Assembly: GCA_903823545.1 (NCBI GenBank)
Contig: CAIJTL010000936.1
Span: 1-6,782 of the forward strand
Reading direction: 5' to 3'
From: an uncultured Planctomycetaceae bacterium
GTDB lineage: Bacteria > Planctomycetota > Planctomycetia > Planctomycetales > Planctomycetaceae
Length of the DNA stretch: 6,782 bases
The stretch's first letter is position 1. The number at the start of each line of letters is the position of its first letter. The translations under genes and the position numbers were made by a program. Under the pieces are notes generated by a model. That model saw nothing but the letters and a program-made list of their open reading frames with translations, did not search any database and was not told the origin of the DNA. Positions 1 to 4,722 of this stretch are shown one piece after another.

Positions 1-579
1 GAGTTTGATCCGACCAACCAGAGAGCTCGCCTCTACCTCAATGACGTCGAGGCTGTTGGTGATATGTTCTTCGACGAAGACACTGTTCGTCGAAATCGCG
101 AACTTGAGGCAGTGCTTCTTGTGCCGATTGCCGACTTTGAACTTTCGGCTCGGAGCCGCAATTGCCTTGATCGTGCCGGTATTCACTCTCTAGGTGACCT
201 CACGCGAATCACCGAAGCAGAATTGCTGTCTAATAAAAACTTCGGCGAAACTTCTCTGAAGGAAGTTCGCGAGATGATGGGATCGCGAGGCCTAACCGTT
301 GGCCAATCGCTTTCAATGGGAAAGCCGACTGCGGTTGTTTCAGTAGCTCGCGAAGATGTCACGCCGGAAGTACGTGCCAAACTAGAAATGACAGTCAGCG
401 ACTTGAACCTTACAGTCCGCTCGCGAAAGTGTCTTTCCCGATTGGGGATTACCTCCGTGGGCGAACTCGTCGCGAAATCAGCAGATGAGTTGCTGACCGT
501 GCGGAACTTTGGCGTCACCTCGCTCAATGAAATCAGAGCTAAGTTGACTGAAGTCGGCATGGCGTTGCGAAACGACTAG
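1..579 (+). CDS. Protein with tandem RNA polymerase alpha-CTD-like domains (5' truncated)
   Basis: The reading frame is open from base 1, so the gene begins outside the window; 192 codons remain. Two copies of the RNA polymerase alpha-subunit C-terminal domain are visible, at about fragment residues 45-101 and 134-190. Each has the helix-hairpin-helix pattern: an RSRNCL or RSRKCL segment, then IHSLGDL or ITSVGEL, then a NFGxTSLxE(V/I) segment. Aligned by eye to E. coli alpha, R265, C269, G296, S299 and E302 are kept in both copies. N268 is kept in copy 1 but is Lys in copy 2, and K298 is Thr in both. The first ~20 residues (DPTNQRARLYL) resemble the end of a tetratricopeptide repeat. Planctomycetes, as I recall, carry proteins with TPRs followed by two alpha-CTDs, separate from true RpoA. 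A DNA- or transcription-related role is inferred. It is unlikely to be the real rpoA, which has one CTD after an assembly domain. Confidence 0.85.
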   Translation, partial: EFDPTNQRARLYLNDVEAVGDMFFDEDTVRRNRELEAVLLVPIADFELSARSRNCLDRAGIHSLGDLTRITEAELLSNKNFGETSLKEVREMMGSRGLTVGQSLSMGKPTAVVSVAREDVTPEVRAKLEMTVSDLNLTVRSRKCLSRLGITSVGELVAKSADELLTVRNFGVTSLNEIRAKLTEVGMALRND

Positions 580-604
580 CACGCATCGTTGCCAGGTCTA
601 CCGC

Positions 605-2038
605 TCAAAAAAGTTCGCGAATCGGTAGCCCTCGATAGAATTCGTGCGGTCGACCGTCGAAGTCGACCCACATCGATTGGCGCGAAATCCCCAAAGTGTC
701 GTAGATTGTGGCAGCGACGTTTTCCGGCGTTTGTTTATCAGCAATCGGGTACGCCGCCAGCTTATCTGTCGCTCCGATTACTGTTCCGCCGCGAACTCCT
801 GCCCCTGCGAATAACGCTGAATTCGCCGGCCCCCAATGGTCTCGCCCAGCATCCTTGTTGATTTTCGGAGTCCGACCAAACTCCCCCATCAGAATCACCA
901 TGGTCGTCTTGAGCAGCCCACTCTGGGCGAGGTCCTCAAGTAAAGCCGAAACCGACTGATCAAGATACGGCAATAAGTTCTTCTTCAAATTAACGAAGTT
1001 ACGCCGGTGAGTATCCCAAGAAGAGTTCTTTCCAAGGTTAACCTGCACAAGGCTGACACCCGCTTCGATCAATCGCGCGGCCATGAGTAGTGACAACCCG
1101 AACTTGTTGTTTCCATAACGAGCGATCGTTGCGGGATCCGCATGCTCGACATCAAACGCTCGTCGCGTTTTGGAGTCAGCAAGAACGGATAGCGCCTGCA
1201 GTCGATGCCGATCAAGACGAGTGGCGTCTGCTGACTTCTCCAATCTTTGCTGCTGTTGCTCGATTTCCGCGAGCAAGCTGACTCGGTCATTCAAACGGAG
1301 CGAGCCCCCCTCAGGCAGAGTCAGCATCGGCGTATCGAAAACCGTTGGAGATCCGTGCTCAAACGAGTCGTCATCAAATCGAAAGCAATTAGGACACGCT
1401 CCGTTCCCCAGCGTGCAAGGAGCGGCAATGTCGACATGCCACGCCTCCCATTTTGGACCAAGCTTACCCGCAAATTGCCCCGCTCGAACACTTCCCGCTT
1501 CGTTAACGCTTGGCTCTGGTAGCACAACCGCTGGCGGCAAATTGTTTCTTCCGCGAGTTGCATAAGTCACTTGCGATAGCAACGACGGCCACTCATTTGG
1601 GCTAGGTGCGTTATTGACGTTGAAGCCGGCCGGAACATCTAAACGACCAGTCAAAAGCATGTGACATGCCTCACTGTGCCCGTTGCTATCCGTTCCAATC
1701 GACCGAACCACTGCAAATTGATCGGACTGCTGCGCGAGGTTCGGTAGATGTTCGCAGATAGCGAGTCCCGGCGTGCGCGAATCAATCGGTGAGAACTCCC
1801 CACGGACTGATTCGGGGGCCTCCGGCTTCAAATCAAAGCTGTCTTGATGCGATAGCCCGCCTGTCAGAAAAACAAATAAAACCGATTTCACCGGCGTCAC
1901 TTGCTGCGGCGAGGCGATCGTTCGAGGGACAGATAGCTCTGAAAGCCCCAGCCCGAGTAAGCCAATAGAGCCCGCTTGGAGAACGCTCCGTCGCGACAAA
2001 CCTGGATACCCCAAACCCGCCGGATTCGATCGGCTCAT
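605..2038 (-). CDS. DUF1501 family protein, Tat-exported
   Basis: Complete gene of 477 residues, close to the usual DUF1501 length. A twin-arginine signal lies at the N terminus: SRRSVLQ at residues 15-21 followed by a hydrophobic stretch, so the protein is probably exported folded. DUF1501 (related to the sulfatase/alkaline-phosphatase fold) is recognised from GGLSHQDSFD (about 60-69), the RGEF...LPNLA region, GHSEACH (about 120-126), WDTH (341-344), GEFGRTPK (385-392) and GRDHW (398-402); these His/Asp/Glu residues are plausible metal ligands. Its biochemical activity is not established. An ATG at 2062 would add eight residues, but I chose 2038 because GGAG lies 7 bases before it and no such site precedes 2062. 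In many planctomycetes this family sits beside a DUF1549/DUF1553 cytochrome-like protein; none is present here. Residues about 208, 215 and 218 form a C-x6-C-x2-C cluster that I do not remember as typical of the family. Confidence 0.9.
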   Translation of the reverse strand: MSRSNPAGLGYPGLSRRSVLQAGSIGLLGLGLSELSVPRTIASPQQVTPVKSVLFVFLTGGLSHQDSFDLKPEAPESVRGEFSPIDSRTPGLAICEHLPNLAQQSDQFAVVRSIGTDSNGHSEACHMLLTGRLDVPAGFNVNNAPSPNEWPSLLSQVTYATRGRNNLPPAVVLPEPSVNEAGSVRAGQFAGKLGPKWEAWHVDIAAPCTLGNGACPNCFRFDDDSFEHGSPTVFDTPMLTLPEGGSLRLNDRVSLLAEIEQQQQRLEKSADATRLDRHRLQALSVLADSKTRRAFDVEHADPATIARYGNNKFGLSLLMAARLIEAGVSLVQVNLGKNSSWDTHRRNFVNLKKNLLPYLDQSVSALLEDLAQSGLLKTTMVILMGEFGRTPKINKDAGRDHWGPANSALFAGAGVRGGTVIGATDKLAAYPIADKQTPENVAATIYDTLGISRQSMWVDFDGRPHEFYRGLPIRELF

Positions 2039-2045
2039 TGCTCGT

Positions 2046-2049
2046 CTCC
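2046..2049 (-). promoter_or_regulatory. Ribosome binding site for the DUF1501 gene
   Basis: On the minus strand GGAG precedes the ATG at 2038 by 7 bases. The alternative in-frame ATG at 2062 lacks any purine-rich Shine-Dalgarno sequence, so this site decides the start in favour of 2038. The site lies between the MazG-like stop at 2082 and the DUF1501 start, so the second gene would have its own initiation signal even if both share one transcript. Confidence 0.6.
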
Positions 2050-2081
2050 ACTTTTGAAGCATGTGAAATCATTCGCAAAGA

Positions 2082-2411
2082 CTACGGCTTCTCCTTAAGG
2101 TCACAAGAGCAAACCATCTGGCCACAGCCGGGGCAACCGGCACCGTACTTCTTCAAGACAGCCGCTTGGAGATCGATTCCGGCCACATTGGCGATCGTGG
2201 CCAGCCAGGCAAGGACGTCCGCAAACTCCATCGCTAGCTCTTCGGGAGTCCCTTCGCGCAATGCTGCTGCGAGTTCGCCGATTTCTTCCATTAACCACAT
2301 GAAAGTGCCGTCAACACCGCGAGCCGCGTCTTTGCTCGAGTACATTTTCTCAATCAATGCCTGTAAGTCAGCAAGGCTGAACGATTTCGGAGAGCTTGAA
2401 GAAGAATTCAC
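2082..2411 (-). CDS. MazG-like nucleotide pyrophosphohydrolase with C-terminal zinc-ribbon-like tail
   Basis: Small protein of 109 residues from a GTG start. Residues about 39-70 carry the MazG signature: EExxE (E42, E43, E46) followed after 15 residues by ExxD (E62, D65). In this all-alpha NTP-pyrophosphatase superfamily these acidic residues bind Mg2+ and hydrolyse an NTP or modified NTP to NMP and pyrophosphate. The substrate cannot be read from the sequence; roles in family members include nucleotide-pool cleaning and ppGpp-related functions. The C terminus has C93-x2-C96-x4-C101-x-C103, which suggests a zinc-binding knuckle. The N-terminal serine run is probably disordered. The frame stays open to a TTG at 2426, but the GTG at 2411 has a good purine-rich site 6 bases upstream and the TTG has none. 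It lies 43 bases upstream of the DUF1501 gene on the same strand, so co-transcription is possible but unproven. The protein is probably cytoplasmic. Confidence 0.8.
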   Translation of the reverse strand: MNSSSSSPKSFSLADLQALIEKMYSSKDAARGVDGTFMWLMEEIGELAAALREGTPEELAMEFADVLAWLATIANVAGIDLQAAVLKKYGAGCPGCGQMVCSCDLKEKP

Positions 2412-2417
2412 GGTGGT

Positions 2418-2423
2418 CCCTTT
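2418..2423 (-). promoter_or_regulatory. Ribosome binding site for the MazG-like gene
   Basis: AAAGGG on the minus strand, 6 bases before the GTG at 2411. It supports the 109-residue start over the upstream TTG at 2426, which is preceded by pyrimidine-rich sequence. Confidence 0.5.
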
Positions 2424-2593
2424 CAAAAGGCGGTCGTTTGGCAGAACGATGTCAGATCGACTTGCCCGAAATCGTTGAGCGGCTCAGAATACGCGGCCTC
2501 TAGTATTTGGCTGGTTAGACCGACACTTTTCGGTACGAACGGTCGATGCTGGTTTCAGGTTATCAATTAGTCTACTGACACAGGCTCATAACG

Positions 2594-2622
2594 TTGACTC
2601 CACTGCTAATCGTCTCGTTTTA
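2594..2622 (+). promoter_or_regulatory. Weak sigma70-like promoter candidate for the ferredoxin gene
   Basis: TTGACT at 2594-2599 is a good -35 match. A 17-base spacer leads to GTTTTA at 2617-2622, which is a poor -10. The spacer and -10 overlap the inverted repeat at 2603-2626, as expected if that repeat is an operator. Planctomycete promoters are poorly characterised and the -10 is weak, so this is tentative. Confidence 0.2.
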
Positions 2623-2626
2623 GCAG
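2603..2626. repeat. Perfect inverted repeat, 7-10-7, upstream of the ferredoxin gene
   Basis: CTGCTAA and TTAGCAG are exact reverse complements separated by 10 bases. The element ends 25 bases before the ferredoxin ATG. There is no T-run after it, so it is not a typical terminator. The size (24 bp, dyad centre spacing of 17) is like that of a dimeric regulator's operator; a 5' leader hairpin is the alternative. It lies in the divergent region between the MazG-like gene and the ferredoxin gene, but much nearer the ferredoxin. Confidence 0.5.
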
Positions 2627-2651
2627 CATTGAACTTCACAGGTTGGACATC

Positions 2652-3050
2652 ATGGCCAAAGCGGGTGCTCGGAAGAAGTTGCCAAAAGAAGTTGCCGTCA
2701 TCAATGCAGACAACTGCACGGGTTGCGAATCTTGCCTCGAGGTCTGCCCAGTGGACTGCATCGTGAAGGTGCCAGGCGCGTCGATTTCTGTGCTGCAAAG
2801 CTTCTGCGAGATTGATGTCGAACGCTGTGTCGGCTGCGAAGTCTGCGTTCATATCCCAACCAAAAAATCCGACCCCTACGAGTTGACCGTCTGCCCGTGG
2901 GACGCGATCGAAATGATTCCGACAATTAAGGTTGCTCAGTACGTGGCCGCAAAAGGTGGCCCTGAAGACTACCTTCGTGACAACTGGGAGCGAGTCGTCG
3001 AACCTGCAATTCGAATGGCTCAACTCGCGGCTGATCAACAGGCGTCGTAA
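2652..3050 (+). CDS. Ferredoxin, two 4Fe-4S motifs, second motif with extended spacing
   Basis: Protein of 132 residues from the ATG at 2652 (an in-frame TTG nine bases upstream is less likely). Motif 1 is standard: C22-x2-C25-x2-C28-x3-C32-P. Motif 2 begins normally, C59-x2-C62-x2-C65, but the fourth cysteine, in a CPWDAI segment, is C81, so the gap is 15 residues instead of three. In two-cluster ferredoxins the fourth Cys of each motif ligates the other cluster, so C32 and C81 would complete clusters II and I. Extra cysteines C36 and C52 are present. About 20 residues of inserted sequence separate the motifs, and a tail of about 45 residues follows, probably helical. There is no signal peptide or membrane segment, so it is probably a soluble cytoplasmic electron carrier. 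Its partner is unknown because no oxidoreductase gene is adjacent. A plausible but imperfect AGG lies 9 bases before the ATG. Confidence 0.88.
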   Translation: MAKAGARKKLPKEVAVINADNCTGCESCLEVCPVDCIVKVPGASISVLQSFCEIDVERCVGCEVCVHIPTKKSDPYELTVCPWDAIEMIPTIKVAQYVAAKGGPEDYLRDNWERVVEPAIRMAQLAADQQAS

Positions 3051-3066
3051 AGCCCCGCTTTTCTAT
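3049..3066 (+). terminator. Weak terminator-like hairpin after the ferredoxin gene
   Basis: AAAGC (3049-3053) and GCTTT (3057-3061) are complementary around a three-base C loop, followed by a T-rich stretch. The stem is only five pairs and overlaps the stop codon, so it would be a poor intrinsic terminator. No better candidate is visible before the next gene. Confidence 0.22.
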
Positions 3067-3129
3067 TTAATCACTGCGTTACTCGCGACGCCCCCGATCA
3101 CTTCACTTGGCGTTAACGAGCATTCAACT

Positions 3130-3149
3130 CGTCATGCAGAGTGATGACG
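3130..3149. repeat. Short inverted repeat before the DUF1015 gene
   Basis: CGTCAT (3130-3135) and ATGACG (3144-3149) are perfect reverse complements around an eight-base loop, about 50 bases before the DUF1015 start. A second weak pair, GGTGA and TCACC, overlaps its right edge (3149-3171). It could be an operator, a leader hairpin or chance. Otherwise the 151-base gap 3051-3201 shows only an AAGGA ribosome binding site at 3186-3190. Confidence 0.25.
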
Positions 3150-3201
3150 GTGACCTACTTGCGGCATCACCGCGATATTACTTTCAAGGAACATTTTCAG
3201 C

Positions 3202-4509
3202 ATGGCAGATGTGAATCCATTTCGGGCGTGGCGATATGACTTGGCACAGGTCGGCGATCTTTCGGACGTCGTCACTCCTCCTTATGACGTCATCGACGAA
3301 ACATTTCGCACGGCGCTCTACAAAAAGCATCCATGCAACGTTGTCCGAGTCGACTTCAACCGCGAAGAACCTGGCGACACGTCTCCCGACGACAAATACA
3401 CCCGAGCTGCCGCCTTCGTGAAGCAGTGGCAACAAGATCGAGTCTGGCAGCGAGAAGCAGACGACGCACTTTACGTCTATCACCAAGAATTTACTTGGGA
3501 AGGTAAGACCTACTGCCGCAAAGGTTTTCTCGGTCGCTGCCGTCTCGAAGAGTTTGGCAAAGGCTGTGTTTACCCACACGAGCAAACTCTTTCTGGGCCA
3601 AAGGCCGACAGATTGTTGCTGACCAAGGCAACCAAAATGAATTTGTCACCGGTCTTTGGTTTGTACCCGGACCCGGAAACAAAGGCCCAAACGATTCTTG
3701 AAAAGGCGATCATCGGACTCACCCCGCTCGAAGCGACCGATCACCTCGGCGTTAAGCACCGCATCTGGCCAGTGACCGATCGTGATTCGATTAATCAAGT
3801 GAGAGAATCACTCAAGCCACAGCCTATCTTCATTGCCGACGGCCATCACCGCTACGAAACCTCCTGCAACTATCTCCGTTGGCTGAAAGAACAAGGCCAT
3901 GAAATCAACGAGAATCATCCCGCCAATTTTGTACTGATGATGTTCGTCGGCATGGGCGATCCAGGACTGGCGATTCTGCCGACGCACCGATTGTTCTCAG
4001 GACTTCCGGAACTCACTGCGGAGGAGTTGAAAACTGCGTTGAGCGCCAACTTTGAATTTGAAAGCTGTGGCGCAGGATCTGACGGTGCAAAGGCCGCATG
4101 GGAACTGGTCAGCGCAGATGGCGGCCAGAATGTCTTCGGCTTTGGCACAATTAAAGATGGCCAATGGCTGTTTGGTCGGGTGACTGACGCAAGCCCAATG
4201 AAAACCCTGGCTCCGGAACAAAGCGAAGACTGGCATGGCCTCGGTGTCGCATTGCTTCACAAGCTCGTTGTCGAACATTGCCTCAAGAAGGCGTACCCGG
4301 ATGCAAATCCAACTTTCAAATTCCCACATATCTTGGAAGAAGTCATTGAAGCACAGCACGCCAAGAGCTGCCAACTCGCGGTTCTTGTTCCACCAGCAGA
4401 GATTGAGCACGTTCAAGTGATTGCCAGCAAGCTTGAGAAGATGCCTCCCAAGAGCACGTTTTTCTATCCGAAACTGCTCACTGGTCTAGTCTTCAATCCG
4501 CTGGAATAA
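3202..4509 (+). CDS. DUF1015 family protein
   Basis: Complete protein of 435 residues, about the normal length for DUF1015. Conserved blocks seen in order: PFRAWRY (6-12), VTPPYDVI (24-31), HEQT (126-129) with K134 and D136 soon after, ADGHHRYET (212-220), LPTHR (259-263), and the C-terminal block around PPKSTFFYPKLLTGLV (415-430). No signal peptide or membrane helix is visible, so it is probably cytoplasmic. The family has no firmly established reaction that I know of. The DGHHRY block resembles the HxxR-type box of ParB/Srx-fold proteins such as the archaeal free-serine kinase SerK, and I recall DUF1015 genes lying near serine-biosynthesis genes in other bacteria; a phosphotransfer or nucleotide-related role is only inference. 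AAGGA at 3186-3190, 11 bases before the ATG, is a somewhat distant ribosome binding site. Flanking gaps of 151 and 213 bases suggest it is transcribed alone. Confidence 0.9.
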   Translation: MADVNPFRAWRYDLAQVGDLSDVVTPPYDVIDETFRTALYKKHPCNVVRVDFNREEPGDTSPDDKYTRAAAFVKQWQQDRVWQREADDALYVYHQEFTWEGKTYCRKGFLGRCRLEEFGKGCVYPHEQTLSGPKADRLLLTKATKMNLSPVFGLYPDPETKAQTILEKAIIGLTPLEATDHLGVKHRIWPVTDRDSINQVRESLKPQPIFIADGHHRYETSCNYLRWLKEQGHEINENHPANFVLMMFVGMGDPGLAILPTHRLFSGLPELTAEELKTALSANFEFESCGAGSDGAKAAWELVSADGGQNVFGFGTIKDGQWLFGRVTDASPMKTLAPEQSEDWHGLGVALLHKLVVEHCLKKAYPDANPTFKFPHILEEVIEAQHAKSCQLAVLVPPAEIEHVQVIASKLEKMPPKSTFFYPKLLTGLVFNPLE

Positions 4510-4539
4510 CTGAACAAATTCAGGCAATTCAGCTTGGCT

Positions 4540-4579
4540 CGCAAGCGAGTGGCGAATCATTGAAAGTCACTTGCTTGTG
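4540..4579 (+). repeat. Long imperfect stem-loop after the DUF1015 gene
   Basis: Bases 4540-4551 can pair with 4568-4579 over 12 consecutive positions, 10 Watson-Crick and two G-U, around a 16-base loop. A smaller perfect alternative, CTCGC-AA-GCGAG, lies at 4538-4549 and overlaps the left arm. It starts 30 bases after the DUF1015 stop. No T-run follows, so it could be a 3' UTR processing hairpin or part of the next gene's leader. The two G-U pairs work only in the plus-strand RNA, which hints at RNA rather than DNA function. Confidence 0.45.
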
Positions 4580-4588
4580 CGTCATAGC

Positions 4589-4619
4589 GTTTGATGGTTG
4601 AGATAACGCTCAATCAAAC
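4589..4619 (+). repeat. Bulged stem-loop in the esterase upstream region
   Basis: GTTTGA (4589-4594) pairs with TCAAAC (4614-4619) and TTGAG (4598-4602) pairs with CTCAA (4609-4613), leaving a three-base bulge on the left and a six-base loop, ATAACG. That gives 11 pairs. Its right arm is shared with the next hairpin (4615-4634), so the two cannot form together. Confidence 0.4.
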
Positions 4620-4634
4620 CAGTCCGATGGTTTG
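4615..4634 (+). repeat. Perfect 7-bp hairpin, alternative to the preceding one
   Basis: CAAACCA (4615-4621) and TGGTTTG (4628-4634) are exact reverse complements around a six-base loop. It uses CAAAC at 4615-4619, which is also the right arm of the stem at 4589-4619. Mutually exclusive stems of this sort are typical of attenuators and riboswitch leaders but can also arise by chance. Confidence 0.4.
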
Positions 4635-4671
4635 TGTTCTGGCAGCAACTCACTTCAAATCTCCGGTCCTT

Positions 4672-4693
4672 CGAGGCGTTTACAAGCGCCTCG
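4672..4693 (+). repeat. GC-rich 7-bp hairpin just upstream of the esterase ribosome binding site
   Basis: CGAGGCG (4672-4678) and CGCCTCG (4687-4693) are perfect reverse complements around an eight-base loop. The AGGAG ribosome binding site starts 17 bases later, so the hairpin does not cover it. No T-run follows, so it is not a classical intrinsic terminator. It could be an operator dyad or the last element of a structured leader. Confidence 0.45.
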
Positions 4694-4722
4694 CGATCCC
4701 ACCGAGTTGAAGGAGAAAGTGT

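Noticed and set aside
1..10. GAGTTTGATC, identical to the start of the 16S rRNA 5' consensus
   Set aside because: The match stops after ten bases, and the following sequence is an open reading frame continuous with the alpha-CTD-like protein. It is a coincidence, not an rRNA gene.
183..560. Minus-strand open frame of 125 codons
   Set aside because: Antisense shadow of the alpha-CTD-like gene; its sequence mirrors the complement of the repeated domains.
2038..2478. Plus-strand open frame of 146 codons
   Set aside because: Antisense to the MazG-like gene, which has a full metal-binding signature and a ribosome binding site on the minus strand.
3111..3118. CGTTAACG palindrome between the ferredoxin and DUF1015 genes
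   Set aside because: An eight-base palindrome without further symmetry is expected by chance at this frequency, and nothing around it supports a binding site.
4517..4532. Direct repeat AATTCAG-GC-AATTCAG just after the DUF1015 stop
   Set aside because: Only two seven-base copies; too short to distinguish from chance or to suggest a repeat array.
4560..4588. TTGAAA-17-CATAGC as a promoter for the esterase
   Set aside because: The -10 matches the consensus at only three positions and the region is occupied by the inverted repeats, so I do not list it as a feature.
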